A model generated the notes under the pieces. That model was not told the DNA's origin. It did not search any database and saw only the letters and a program-made list of their open reading frames with translations. The position numbers and the translations under genes are program-made. DNA of 64,000 nucleotides from Lamellibrachia columna. Lineage: Eukaryota; Annelida; Polychaeta; Sabellida; Siboglinidae. Location: the NCBI GenBank assembly GCA_963662155.1, contig OY759267.1, positions 12,461,623 to 12,525,622 on the forward strand. The letters are read 5' to 3'. Of the stretch, positions 45,101-49,485 are shown piece after piece (the first letter of the stretch is position 1; each line of letters opens with the position of its first letter).

Positions 45101-47285
45101 ATTATTATTTATTTATATGCACATTTACTAAATCCAAAAAGAACTTGGATAAAAAAAAACAGTTAACGTTTGATCATGATGAAGCAAAACCATGTACATG
45201 TAGCTGGTAGACCAAGTGATCTAGGGTAGGCAAAGTGGGAGTAGGCCTTAATTGGGCAGTAGGTGAAATGGGAATTCATCTCAGAATTAGCAATCAAACC
45301 ACAGTTGGCAAAATGGGAGTAAGCAAAGTGGGCATACAGTCATGTTATCTGTGTTGTGTCATGAAAGGAAAACATGAATATTGCCATTGGTTTGGTTGTA
45401 TGTTTGTCCACAGTAATGTGTTATTTTGACAATAGCTACAATTATGACATAAGATAATTATTCCATTTTGCATGCATTGATAGGTATCTCTACAATCTGT
45501 AGATGCTTCAAGACATTAAGTGGCCTAAGCTGCCTAAGCACGTCCTTCAAGTGCACTCAAATTGCATTTTGTAACATTCGACATTTGTCTTTTGCTTCAA
45601 AAACTTTACTTTCAGGTGGAAGGGCTTCCTGGCTTGCCTATGAAAGGACCAAAACCATCCTGGCTGGTAGGCATCATTATGTTGGGGACTCCATTATTTT
45701 ATTTGTGCATTTTGTGTTGTTATTCCCAGCAGGACATTGCCCATATAACATGCCATTTGTTGCCCACTAAACATTGCCCATATAACATGCCATCTGCTGC
45801 CCAATAAACATTGCCCATATAACATGTCATTTGTTACCCACTAAACATTGCCCATATAACTGACATGTGTTGCCCACTAAACATTGCCTGTATGACATGA
45901 CATGTGCTGTCCACTAAACATTGCTTGTATGATATGTGTTGCCCACTATACATTGCCTGTATGACATGACATGTGTTGTCCACTAAACATTGCCTATATG
46001 AAACGACATGTGTTGCCTATTATTGTGACTAAACATTGCCTGTATGACATGACATGTGTTGTCCACTAAACATTGCTTGTATAATATGTGTTGCCCACAA
46101 ACATTGCCTGTATGACATGACATGTGTTGTCCACTAAACATTGCTTGTATAATATATGCTACCCACTAAACATTGCCTGTATGACATGACATGTGTTGTC
46201 CACTAAACATTGCCTGTATGACATGACATATGTTGTCCACTAAACATTGCTTATATAATATGTGTTGCCCACAAACATTGCATGTATGACATGACGTGTT
46301 GTCCACTAAACATTGCTTGTATAATATATGCTACCCACTAAACATTGCCTGTATGACATGACGTGTTGTCCACTAAACATTGCTAGTATAATATGTGTTG
46401 CCCACAAACATTGCCTGTATGACATGACATGTGTTGTCCACTAAACATTGCTAGTATAATATGTGTTGCTCACAAACATTGCCCGTATGACATGACATGT
46501 GTTGCTCAAACAGCTGAACACCAAGTATTTGGCACCACTGCTGGTGGCATATGATGACCAACTGAGGGAGAGGGAGGACATTGTCAACAACTATCAGGTA
46601 GAAAGTTGTCCTCACTGCGTTTCCTGGTTTAGGAAATGTGGAAGCTGCATTGTCCCACCTACCCATTCATCCATTTATCTACCCATCCACTCATCCATGT
46701 ACAGCTGTACCCATCTTCATTCATGGTCAAGTACACAAAATACAAGTTTTTTGGTGTAAGTATACCCATCACAGCACAACTTATTTCCATGAACAACAAT
46801 ATAATTATAACAATATGTGTATGAGGAAGGGGATTTTGGTGGGGATTGTGTCCAGGGGAGGGGGGCTTTTGTCCAGGGAAGGATTATGTCCAAGGGGCTT
46901 TTATCCAGGGGGATTTTGTCCTATGTAATGAGTGGTGTACCAATAAAATCCTCCTCCTCACATTATTATAAAAATATAAAACACTAAGTTTGAATAATAG
47001 TCTTTATTGGCACTTGTTAATAAGATAACAAATCATTATGAATGTGTGGCAAGTTCGATTCAGGTCTTCTGTCAACTAATGTGTAGGAGTTGTCACATGT
47101 CAATGTGTAGGAAGAGTTGTCACCTGTCAACTAATGTGTATGAAGAGTTGTCACTTGTCAATTGATCTGCAGGAGGAGTTATCACATCTGCAACAGAATG
47201 TGGAAGATGTGGTGAAAGAGAATGAAAGATTACATCTCCGTATTGAGCAGACGGACGTCTCAGGTCCAACAAGTATGACAGAATG
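14330..47285 (+). CDS. CEP89: CEP89 (CCDC123), centrosomal protein, 5' and 3' ends missing
   Basis: CEP89 is a coiled-coil protein of the distal appendages of the mother centriole. In animals it is required for docking of ciliary vesicles and cilium formation, and a mitochondrial role has also been reported. Twelve exons are listed separately. Diagnostic matches to the human protein are [14 protein letters not shown] (exon 9), VEGLP...KGP.P.WL (exon 10), KYL.PLL.AY.D...E (exon 11) and V..VVKENE.LH followed by TEW across the exon 12 donor, all in the same order. DPLYATP in exon 4 matches the DDLYAVP motif of the N-terminal half. Intron phases join without breaks from exon 4 to exon 12 (0,0,1,1,1,0,0,0,2). 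The exon 3 donor is uncertain. About 460 residues are covered. The initiator Met must lie upstream of 14330, and everything after the EEW-like motif is absent up to 64000, so the last intron exceeds 16.7 kb or the gene is broken. Confidence 0.9.
15047..15417. repeat. Minisatellite, 53-bp unit, seven copies
   Basis: Seven nearly identical units start with GCTGAAGCAACTCACTGC or the variant GCTGACACCACTCACTGC, continue with TACCAGGGTACTCATTC and end in TTTTGTCTGTAAT. Low divergence suggests recent amplification. It lies between the two alternative CEP89 exons. Confidence 0.97.
15769..15998 (+). CDS. CEP89: CEP89 exon 2 (alternative exon B)
   Basis: The acceptor is GCTGCAG after a pyrimidine-bearing stretch and the donor is GTAGGT at 15999. 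It starts in phase 0 and ends in phase 2, like exon 1. It encodes 76 residues opening [19 protein letters not shown], with Pro/Thr-rich and Ser/Leu-rich stretches, and ends [15 protein letters not shown]. Joined to exon 3 it gives a Gly at the junction codon, whereas exon 1 would give Ala. The reading frame is open through the whole exon only in this phase. See exon 1 for the argument that the two exons are mutually exclusive. Confidence 0.65.
16136..16462. repeat. G-rich degenerate repeat (GTGGGTGGGGTAACTAG)
   Basis: Irregular units of 15 to 25 bases combining GGGTGGGG, TAAC and TAGTG fill the start of intron 2. The runs of G could form quadruplex structure in the sense RNA, which is inference only. 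Confidence 0.8.
16463..16880. mobile_element. MULE-derived non-autonomous element (incomplete right end)
   Basis: The left end GTAAGACCACAGTTGACC and the following 400 bases match the element at 62448-62789. The portion after about 16510 matches, in reverse complement, the region just downstream of the MULE transposase at 54960-55320 (for example TTCATATGATGTGACATAAG and GTTTAACAGGC then GGGATTTATGGGAATTTTT). It has no coding capacity. The right terminus GTGGTCTGAC seen in the other copy is not found here. Sequence after about 16880 diverges. Confidence 0.8.
16881..17308. other. Non-coding, possibly Gypsy terminal sequence
   Basis: No gene visible. The stretch lies directly downstream of the Gypsy integrase (which reads leftward) and could contain its untranslated end or an LTR, but no second copy that would prove an LTR was found. 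Confidence 0.3.
17309..19210 (-). mobile_element. Ty3/Gypsy (Mag-like) pol remnant lacking reverse transcriptase
   Basis: Reading leftward, the pieces are: a degraded zinc knuckle [13 protein letters not shown] (about 19200-19160), a retropepsin with the active-site motif [11 protein letters not shown] (about 19020), then directly RNase H phrases [20 protein letters not shown] and SNHKPLQ (about 18850-18710), then [14 protein letters not shown] (about 18620), the integrase zinc-binding and core region with [18 protein letters not shown] and [10 protein letters not shown] (about 18250-18180), [12 protein letters not shown] (about 18145), and finally integrase [19 protein letters not shown] and [10 protein letters not shown] (about 17885-17575). 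Pol of this family normally has reverse transcriptase between protease and RNase H; here it is deleted. A 68-bp segment near 17353-17475 is duplicated. Several stops and frameshifts make it a pseudo-element. No LTRs found. Confidence 0.88.
19428..19590. repeat. Palindromic MITE-like sequence
   Basis: The arms AGATTTAGTGTTTAG followed by TGGAGATAGAATACTT (about 19442-19472) and AAGTATTTCGTCCC followed by TGCTAAACACTAAACG (about 19541-19571) are reverse complements with few differences. Further pairing (TTACGATAAAA against TTTTCC.TAATCAT) extends outward. It is probably a small foldback element. Confidence 0.65.
19950..21910 (-). mobile_element. RTE-type LINE remnant
   Basis: Leftward translation gives RTE-like reverse transcriptase blocks: [20 protein letters not shown] and [19 protein letters not shown] (about 21610-21510), [17 protein letters not shown] (about 21300), [16 protein letters not shown] (about 21020, catalytic YADD), [20 protein letters not shown] (about 20410) and the tail [19 protein letters not shown] to [12 protein letters not shown] (about 20150-20000). 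A repeat of 59 bases is inserted near 21375-21440 and a minisatellite-bearing block at about 20470-20900. Frameshifts are many. Endonuclease not seen. Related fragment at 38.1-38.7 kb. Confidence 0.85.
20588..20815. repeat. Minisatellite, 45-bp unit, five copies
   Basis: Units contain GGCTGCAAAGTTCAGGGCCT then GTGGGTAAGGCGTGCTATG. As 45 is a multiple of three, the array opens a frame of 15-residue repeats ([15 protein letters not shown]) on the + strand and another on the minus strand. No start, signal or neighbour suggests that either is a real protein. It sits inside the RTE remnant. Confidence 0.9.
21911..22264. other. Non-coding, nothing recognised
   Basis: AT-rich spacer with no supported feature. 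Confidence 0.4.
22265..23130. repeat. GATTCC hexamer-rich blocks around a 156-bp tandem duplication
   Basis: Two blocks (about 22270-22470 and 22970-23130) are built from GATTCC and GACTCC hexamers with short spacers, which gives an Asp-Ser-rich frame in the second block. Between them, a unit starting CCAAA.GATTTAATCCTT and ending AAATTGCAATTAG occurs twice (22684-22768 and 22840-22945). No coding function claimed. Confidence 0.75.
23345..25886 (-). mobile_element. Decayed hAT transposon with BED-like finger and dimerisation domain
   Basis: hAT transposases cut and paste DNA and give 8-bp target duplications. The leftward translation starts with a BED-like zinc finger at about 25210-25080 ([32 protein letters not shown]). 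It is followed in shifted frames by [19 protein letters not shown] and [20 protein letters not shown] (about 24430-24300, with an Asp of the RNase-H-like core), [20 protein letters not shown] and [18 protein letters not shown] (about 24200-24080), and the C-terminal hAT dimerisation region [20 protein letters not shown] then [11 protein letters not shown] (about 23600-23510). It belongs to the lineage related to the domesticated ZBED5/GTF2IRD2 proteins. Several frameshifts and stops separate the pieces. The 5' terminus CAGCGGTCGGCAAAATGCGG (reading leftward from 25886) is preserved. The left terminus was not found. Confidence 0.88.
26270..26530. repeat. Dispersed CCTCCCACC-type repeat, second copy at 30505-30662
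   Basis: Both copies consist of imperfect units with CAACCTCCCACC and TTTTTGAGGCC, and both end in CACTTCCTGCCACA. The orientation is the same. Each copy is flanked by unrelated sequence, so this is a mobile or dispersed repeat with internal tandem structure. Confidence 0.7.
26531..27092. repeat. Mostly unannotated; contains a dispersed repeat copy (26748-26912)
   Basis: 26748-26912 is the second copy of the repeat at 11868-12135. The remainder shows no gene. Confidence 0.45.
27093..27751. mobile_element. Possible pogo-like non-autonomous element
   Basis: The left end CTGTAGAACTCT after TATATA and the right end GTGGTTCTACTG before TATA have the form of pogo-type termini (CAGTxGAACC) next to a TA dinucleotide. 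The left terminus deviates at its second base. The interior contains the inverted copy of the repeat at 2180-2570 (27240-27620), so that repeat may be part of this element family. No transposase remains. Confidence 0.4.
27845..27955. repeat. Hairpin-forming inverted repeat
   Basis: TGTGGTATCTCGATTAAGTT followed by GAAAATC (from 27850) pairs with GATTTTCGATTTAATC followed by AAGACACCACA (to about 27952), enclosing about 45 bases. It may be a small foldback element. Confidence 0.55.
28218..28287. repeat. (GT)n microsatellite
   Basis: An uninterrupted GT run of about 65 bases in CEP89 intron 2, about 230 bases upstream of exon 3. Confidence 0.97.
28520..28662 (+). CDS. CEP89: CEP89 exon 3 (donor uncertain)
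   Basis: The acceptor is TGTTGTAG ending at 28519. One nucleotide completes the phase-2 codon left by exon 1 or 2, and the frame then reads [16 protein letters not shown], a Pro run ([12 protein letters not shown]) and HKSPDTG. Tyr and Pro motifs of this kind fit the disordered N-terminal part of CEP89. Exon 4 requires a phase-1 donor. The candidates that fit are weak: GTCATC at 28642 and GTGTGT at 28663. I give the second as the end. From about 28650 a CATGATCATGTGTGT-type repeat begins and may have altered or copied the original donor. Confidence 0.6.
28650..29045. repeat. Two short tandem arrays in CEP89 intron 3
   Basis: 28650-28775 holds a degenerate CATGATCATGTGTGT repeat. 28866-29045 holds about three and a half units of roughly 50 bases with GTAGCTAAG, GTTGA, TTTTAT.GAGA and ACACAG.CT. 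Confidence 0.8.
29179..29234 (+). CDS. CEP89: CEP89 exon 4
   Basis: The acceptor is CTCTCACTGTAG and the donor is the consensus GTAAGT. Entry is in phase 1 and exit in phase 0. The 18 complete codons read [18 protein letters not shown]. The acidic run followed by DPLYATP corresponds to the DDLYAVPH motif in the N-terminal half of vertebrate CEP89, which supports the gene assignment upstream of the coiled coil. The donor is the first member of the minisatellite that fills the next intron. Confidence 0.85.
29235..29865. repeat. Minisatellite made of copies of the exon 4 splice donor region
   Basis: Units of about 47 bases alternate between type A (CCTGTAAGTACTTGTCAACC) and type B (CCATTAAGTAT), followed by ACTTAATGACAT and CATTGC.TAGTGTC. 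The first unit begins at the real exon 4 donor (GTGTAAGTACCTGTCAACC). At least six further units keep a perfect GTAAGT and one has GTAAAT. The array occupies almost the whole intron and ends about 30 bases before exon 5. Confidence 0.93.
29897..30070 (+). CDS. CEP89: CEP89 exon 5
   Basis: The acceptor is TTTATGTTCCTAG and the donor is GTATGT. Phase is 0 at both ends, 58 codons. The protein reads [20 protein letters not shown], then [10 protein letters not shown] and [12 protein letters not shown], a hydrophilic Ser/Arg/Glu-rich segment typical of a disordered linker. A competing open frame starting upstream crosses the acceptor, but only this frame joins exons 4 and 6 without a shift. Confidence 0.8.
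30327..30384 (+). CDS. CEP89: CEP89 exon 6
   Basis: A short exon with the acceptor TTGCTTGCAG and the donor GTGAGT. Phase 0 in, phase 1 out. It encodes [19 protein letters not shown]. The leftover A joins CA of exon 7 to make Thr, which continues the long coiled-coil frame and thereby confirms the exon. Confidence 0.78.
30505..30662. repeat. Dispersed CCTCCCACC-type repeat, copy 2
   Basis: Four imperfect units with CCAACCTCCCA and TGTTTGTGG or TTTTTGATG, ending CACTTCCTGCCACATC. It is homologous to 26345-26510. Confidence 0.7.
30720..30870 (+). pseudogene. Small LINE remnant
   Basis: One frame reads [16 protein letters not shown] and [13 protein letters not shown], matching the reverse transcriptase C-terminal block (R.YLEYC..AW, LE.IQRRATK) seen at 2 kb and 34 kb. 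Confidence 0.65.
30871..31350. other. Non-coding, nothing recognised
   Basis: Intron 6 sequence without a supported feature. Confidence 0.4.
31351..33118. repeat. Minisatellite, 27-bp unit, about 65 copies
   Basis: The unit is ACACCACGTGGTGGATCAC plus AAACAGTG. Variants replace GTGGTGG by GTTTTGG or ATGGTGG and the following TCAC by TTAC, TTGC or TAAC. The core CCACGTGG is itself palindromic. As 27 is a multiple of three, several frames stay open, one for 586 codons on the minus strand (nonamer VIHHVVSLF) and one for 357 codons on the + strand (ITNSDTTWW). It lies in CEP89 intron 6, and nothing suggests that it is translated. Confidence 0.98.
33267..33473 (+). CDS. CEP89: CEP89 exon 7 (start of coiled coil)
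   Basis: The acceptor is CTTCCATTTGCAG and the donor is GTGAGT. Phase 1 in and out. It encodes [18 protein letters not shown], a Gln/Lys/Glu-rich stretch, then [14 protein letters not shown] and [12 protein letters not shown]. The heptad pattern of Leu and the Gln-rich stretch indicate the beginning of the central coiled coil of the protein. Two other frames are open across part of the exon, but only this one fits the phases of exons 6 and 8. Confidence 0.82.
33540..33665. repeat. Short GATGTTGA repeat in intron 7
   Basis: An irregular array of GATGTTGAGTTG-like units of 12 to 24 bases between exons 7 and 8. Confidence 0.7.
33700..33861 (+). CDS. CEP89: CEP89 exon 8 (two possible donors)
   Basis: The acceptor is GTGCTACTAG. 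Phase 1 in, phase 1 out. It encodes [38 protein letters not shown] and AEVHSVQ, then RMASFTDA. The [17 protein letters not shown] portion resembles the REKFEALKEENMDLNNMN coiled-coil stretch of human CEP89. Two donors of identical sequence GTATGG, 24 bases apart (33838 and 33862), both leave phase 1, so an eight-residue insertion may be optional. Confidence 0.85.
33923..34034. repeat. Left part of a split 49-bp minisatellite
   Basis: Two to three units with GACATGCCTAGTGTTCTCAG or CATGCCTTGTGTTCTCAG and GATACTGTCAGC match the array at 44340-44706. Between the two parts lie about 10.3 kb of transposon sequence. Confidence 0.85.
34035..34900 (-). pseudogene. CR1-like LINE reverse transcriptase (LINE A), truncated
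   Basis: Leftward translation gives [20 protein letters not shown] (about 34740-34680) at the N-terminal side of the reverse transcriptase. After an internal deletion it gives [40 protein letters not shown] and [19 protein letters not shown] (34260-34040). The catalytic box is deleted. The element stops abruptly at the 49-bp repeat, without a LINE 3' tail. Same family as the long element at 48.5-60.8 kb. Confidence 0.85.
34901..35854. other. Non-coding, nothing recognised
   Basis: No repeat partner or gene found inside the window for this part of intron 8. Confidence 0.35.
35855..36275. repeat. Dispersed repeat, second copy at 60.88-61.53 kb
   Basis: Shared blocks in the same order: TTCACAGAATCGAT, GTTTGAAA, GAAATTCC.TGATC, CGGAATCAAT, AAGGATGAATTA and TTCTTTATACTGATAT. 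A related AAATGGAATT-rich piece is at 36650-36775. Unknown element. Confidence 0.7.
36276..37390. other. Non-coding, nothing recognised apart from the repeat tail near 36.7 kb
   Basis: AT-rich, with no gene supported. Confidence 0.35.
37391..37640 (+). other. Unexplained coding-like segment in CEP89 intron 8
   Basis: After TGGTTTCAG at about 37395 a frame reads [20 protein letters not shown] and [18 protein letters not shown], stops at 37562, and continues in the same frame with [18 protein letters not shown]. Composition looks coding, and the last part looks like a coiled coil. There is no convincing donor, and a phase-1 entry from exon 8 would hit a stop. Exon 8 joins exon 9 without it. 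It may be a decayed exon or a pseudogene fragment of another gene. I do not recognise it. Confidence 0.3.
37655..37935. repeat. Minisatellite, 36-bp unit, about eight copies
   Basis: Units contain GACCTGACAGAGAGATACAG, GGGGCATCTAG and TGTGA. The third to last units are more diverged. Confidence 0.92.
37980..38080. repeat. (AT)n microsatellite
   Basis: An almost uninterrupted AT run of about 90 bases. Confidence 0.95.
38130..38705 (-). pseudogene. RTE-like LINE reverse transcriptase fragment
   Basis: Leftward translation reads [20 protein letters not shown], then [20 protein letters not shown] and FLEFVMADL. The catalytic box region is [13 protein letters not shown] (YADY in place of the usual YADD), and after a frameshift comes [17 protein letters not shown]. 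This corresponds to the palm of RTE-type reverse transcriptase. Both ends are missing. Confidence 0.8.
38706..39240 (-). pseudogene. CR1-like LINE endonuclease fragment (LINE A family)
   Basis: On the minus strand the sequence reads [15 protein letters not shown] (about 39225-39180), followed by an equivalent of the [18 protein letters not shown] and GGVILYIK blocks (about 39150-39000). This is the apurinic-type endonuclease that precedes reverse transcriptase in CR1 elements. The homologous part of the long element is at about 58560-58800. Confidence 0.75.
39420..41990 (+). mobile_element. Jockey-like LINE reverse transcriptase, interrupted twice
   Basis: On the + strand: [14 protein letters not shown] (about 39427), [20 protein letters not shown] and [17 protein letters not shown] (39490-39605), [16 protein letters not shown] (about 39700), then a foreign stretch (about 39750-40140), [13 protein letters not shown] (about 40163), [10 protein letters not shown] (about 40228, catalytic YADD), SLNIGKSKY (about 40308), then a pogo-like MITE (40331-41276), then [20 protein letters not shown] and [15 protein letters not shown] (41285-41395) and HSLICITKT. 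Stops and frameshifts mean it is inactive. The tail with TTAATGTATTACTAC and AATAAATAAATAA at about 42325-42390 could be the 3' end of this element. Confidence 0.85.
40331..41276. mobile_element. Pogo-like MITE with TA target duplication
   Basis: The element begins CAGTGAAACCTGTCCATAG and ends CTAAGGCAGGTTTTACTG, so the termini are inverted repeats (CAGTRAAACCTG). It is flanked by TA on both sides (40329-40330 and 41277-41278). Removing it restores the interrupted jockey-like frame (IGKSKY joined to the FHSPQNDP block). Internal GTCCGTTATGGGCAGGTGTC phrases occur near both ends, extending the inverted repeat. No transposase. Confidence 0.85.
42061..42290. repeat. AT run plus long palindrome
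   Basis: 42061-42139 is (AT)n. From 42139, AGCAATAGCTATGATGAA followed by ATATATATTTTATGTGTTGCCC and CATTG pairs with CAGTGTTTAGTGGGCAACAC, ATAAAATATATATA and TTCATCATAGCTATTGCT ending at about 42285. The arms are about 65 bases. The central arm sequence GTGTTGCCCACTAAACA-TGCC is the monomer of the minisatellite at 45.7-46.5 kb. Confidence 0.85.
42291..42900. other. Probable LINE 3' tail region
   Basis: Contains an AATAAATAAATAAT tail near 42370 and, at 42665-42760, a GC-richer stretch GGCGGCTCTCACGTTAGC and GAGAGTCTCCCTGG with the look of a LINE 3' untranslated region. No coding sequence. Confidence 0.4.
42900..44330 (-). pseudogene. CR1 first ORF with SGNH-hydrolase-like domain (LINE A family)
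   Basis: Leftward pieces: [20 protein letters not shown] and [13 protein letters not shown], a predicted coiled coil (44089-43990), then a charged repeat of five-residue units (43880-43500), then the hydrolase-like domain with LNKGDKVVV and [14 protein letters not shown] (about 43400-43330), [20 protein letters not shown] (about 43290-43230) and [19 protein letters not shown] (43111-43055). The DGLH.NRKGAA motif with the catalytic-type Asp and His is at about 44310-44275, out of order, so the copy is rearranged. In CR1 elements this esterase-like domain lies in the protein upstream of endonuclease. Stops are present. Confidence 0.75.
43500..43880 (-). repeat. 15-bp coding minisatellite in the CR1 ORF
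   Basis: About 25 pyrimidine-rich units (CCTGTCTCCTTCCAT type on the + strand) encode, in the sense of the element, five-residue units such as [10 protein letters not shown] and TERDR. The position is between the coiled-coil N-terminus and the hydrolase-like domain, the same place as the 24-bp repeat in the element at 59.7-60.1 kb. Confidence 0.85.
44340..44706. repeat. 49-bp minisatellite whose last unit holds the exon 9 acceptor
   Basis: Eight units carry TAGACATGCCTTGTGTTCCC followed by AGACAATGATACTGCTAGCC. AG dinucleotides in acceptor context repeat at 49-base spacing. The last unit reads CCTTGTGTTTCCAG and its AG (44706) is the real acceptor of CEP89 exon 9. Confidence 0.93.
44707..44852 (+). 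CDS. CEP89: CEP89 exon 9
   Basis: Phase 1 in, phase 0 out, donor GTATGC. It encodes [29 protein letters not shown] and [19 protein letters not shown]. The last 19 residues are the strongest diagnostic segment: the human protein has [15 protein letters not shown] followed by Ser-Lys-Glu-Glu at the same place. Part of the central coiled coil. The frame given by joining the G left by exon 8 is exactly the one that carries the match. Confidence 0.95.
44870..45345. repeat. Inverted repeat pair in CEP89 intron 9
   Basis: TTTCGCCTACTCCCTTTTCA with CACCTACTCACC and CCATTTCGCCTATTCTC (44876-44937) corresponds in reverse complement to GCAAAGTGGGAGTAGGCCT, CAGTAGGTGAAATGGGAA and AAAATGGGAGTAAGCAAAG (45229-45330). 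Possibly the ends of a small DNA element. The interior has no gene. Confidence 0.55.
45616..45666 (+). CDS. CEP89: CEP89 exon 10
   Basis: A 17-codon exon, acceptor TTTACTTTCAG, donor GTAGGC, phase 0 at both ends. It encodes [17 protein letters not shown]. It aligns with IEGLPSKGPIPPWL of human CEP89, which immediately follows the exon 9 segment in that protein. Confidence 0.95.
45735..46510. repeat. Minisatellite of about 37 bp reaching the exon 11 acceptor
   Basis: Units are mainly of two kinds, GTGTTGTCCACTAAACATTG with CCTGTATGACATGACAT, and GTGTTGCCCACAAACATTG with CTTGTATAATAT. They alternate in much of the array, so the higher-order unit is a dimer. The last unit (GACATGACATGTGTTGCTCA) runs directly into the AACAG acceptor of exon 11. 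The monomer is homologous to the palindrome at 42.14-42.29 kb. Confidence 0.93.
46514..46597 (+). CDS. CEP89: CEP89 exon 11
   Basis: 28 codons, acceptor TTGCTCAAACAG, donor GTAGAA, phase 0 at both ends. It encodes [20 protein letters not shown] and EDIVNNYQ. Human CEP89 reads DIKYLSPLLLAYEDRMKEKD followed by ELNATLEEE at this place. Coiled-coil segment. The acceptor has a poor pyrimidine tract, having been built partly from the adjacent minisatellite. Confidence 0.95.
46830..46930. repeat. Short GTCCAGGGG repeat
   Basis: About six irregular units with CCAGGGG and ATTTTGT or CTTTTGT in intron 11. Confidence 0.7.
47071..47195. repeat. Tandem copies of the exon 12 acceptor boundary
   Basis: Four units of 27-31 bases: GTCAACTAATGTGTAGGAG or GTCAATGTGTAGGAAGAG, then TTGTCAC. 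The fourth unit is the real boundary, GTCAATTGATCTGCAG followed by GAGGAGTTATCAC of exon 12. The repeat therefore spans intron and exon. Confidence 0.85.
47173..47285 (+). CDS. CEP89: CEP89 exon 12 (last exon seen)
   Basis: The acceptor is GATCTGCAG and the donor is GTAGGT. Phase 0 in, phase 2 out. It encodes [37 protein letters not shown], and the first two bases of a Trp codon. Human CEP89 has [20 protein letters not shown] followed by VTSEEW here. The donor region is duplicated 39 bases downstream (second GTAGGTCACC at 47325), and use of the second copy would read into an immediate TAG. No phase-matching continuation with CEP89 similarity was found before 64000. Confidence 0.95.
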
Positions 47286-48559
47286 GTAGGTCACCTTGGC
47301 AGACATTTTATTTGAATGGTATGAGTAGGTCACCTTGGCAGACATTTTATTTGAATTTTATGAGGACATGAATGAATTGTGCATTTTGTCATAAAAACAT
47401 GACATTTGACACACTACGGCAAGTAGACGTGACCTTTTGACCCCACAAATAAAGATAATCGTAAACATGCCCTGCCATTTGTTTGTCAGATGGCTGGCAT
47501 AACAAGGGCCATTATGGCGGCAAATTAAGGGGACATGTCAATATTAGAAATGGTCGTTGTGTTTTGTCAACAATACGTAAAAAGCCAGTTAAAAATGTCA
47601 CATTTCAAGCATGATACCTATATCTATTAACATTTCTGTTATCACTAACCAGGAAATGATGCTTAATTTCCTATTTTAGAAAAAACTACAACACTTACAA
47701 TGCTGCAATTTGGCATATGAACATGTCTTACATGTAGGCAGCATTACACGAATTAGAATTACGATTGGTGAAGGGTTTGTGTCAAAAATGCACTGCCACT
47801 TTAGGCTGTCATTCAACTTTTGTTTAGCTTATTTATGGTGGTGTAGCAGACATAATTTGTTTATGTTAACCAAAATATTCCTCAAAGTTATTAGTGACAC
47901 TATCATACTTATATGTATGTCTTTTATTTCTTTGGGGATTTTCTCAAAACTATATAATTTGGTATTTTGTGGCTATTTTTTCACATGCATTTTTTTATCT
48001 TGTAGCATAACCAAATAAATGAAAAAAAAAATTTTTTATGAATCTGGAATATTATATAGTATTTCAGCTACAATCTATGAAGAAATGGTTAATTTATCTT
48101 TAAAACTTCTACTGAAACTACTAAATTCAAGACAAGCATATAATAGCCACCCCAGCTACCTTTATATTGTGACTTGTCTCATTCACCTTTATATTGTGAC
48201 TTGTCTCATTCAGACATGACTTGCCATTTTGTGACTGGCCAACAATTCTGGTAATATGCAAAGTAATGCTGCCATTAGCAAAAATCCTGAATGAAGCATC
48301 TATGTCTATGTTGTTCAGTTAATAGTCATGATCATGCTTGTGCATGTACCTCTGCAGCCCTTTTTACATATACAACACAAGAGTTCACTTGAAGGACTAA
48401 TGTAGAGACCCAACACCCCATCAGATTGATGTGGTCAGTCCGTTGTGGGTGGGCAAGAATATTGATTGATGTGTATAACTTGTCAGTGTGTGTTATAACC
48501 CCTCCTAGTGCTATATAAGACAGGCTGTGTGACAGGCACCATATGGCACTTTTTTCATT
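47286..48559. other. Intron 12 sequence; 39-bp duplication, then nothing recognised
   Basis: 47286-47363 is a tandem duplication of the donor region. At 48160-48215 a 25-base phrase (TTTATATTGTGACTTGTCTC with ATTCA) is duplicated, and a reverse-complement copy lies at 49256-49287. No gene. Confidence 0.5.
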
Positions 48560-49485
48560 TGTCTCTAGAGGGGCCGGTTATTTAGCTTCGAAGGTGTCCG
48601 AGTAATCCCAACTAGAAATGAGGCCCGCTCTGATACATCAGCTAATGAAGAGATGCCATATCCCTCAATAATTGGCCAGATGGTGTCATGTGATGCATTT
48701 TGATCATGATTATTGGTTGCTGCGCTCACATAAAGGGTTCATTCCGCCAGCTGTGGGAATAATGGCGATGGGTACTTTCTCATGTCCAACCTACACTGTT
48801 CCTTAACTAATGCTGCTTTGTGTCCTCTGGTTCTACTGCCTTCGTTGTGTTTGAAGAACATATTCCTATCAATATCTTAATCTTTCACGATTTTAAGCAC
48901 TTCTATTTGGTCTCGTCTTAATCTCCTGGGCCCGAAGTTATAAACCGTACTCAAGCTCAAGTCTGTGCTCAAGTCTGAGATTTCATGCTCACCAGAGTTT
49001 CCGTGCTCACCAGAGGTTATAAAACATCTTGAGTACGTACTCAGCTGAGTATGAAACGACGCAGTTTTTGCAAATGCACAAGCGGCCAAATGGAACTCTC
49101 TTTTTGAAAAAGATAACAAAGATACTTCCGTATATAAATAGTGGTGGATGAAGAATTTCGCTTTCATGCGCCTCTTTTGCGGGGAAAACCGAAAAATCAA
49201 CCCATCACCAATATCAGACACTGTGTGGAAAGTTGGGCACATGGTGAACGATTTAACAGACAGAATGAGACAAGTCACAATATAAAACTGTCTAAAAATA
49301 AAAATAGCAAAAAGTAACACCGCGAACGATGTATTCAATATTGCAGACACTGACACTGACTCCGACTGCATCGTCATCGACTTGGTCATTGATGTTAGTT
49401 TGTTATCGGTTTTTAAATACACACACATCGCATTGTGCTGGTATTCGTACTTGTGTTAAACAAATGACAGAAATTACAGGAGTCA

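Noticed and set aside
48877..49428. 183-codon minus-strand ORF as a membrane protein
   Set aside because: Its C-terminus (IEVLKIVKD) is CR1 sequence and the remainder lies across the end of the inserted DNA element, so it is a chance fusion across a junction.
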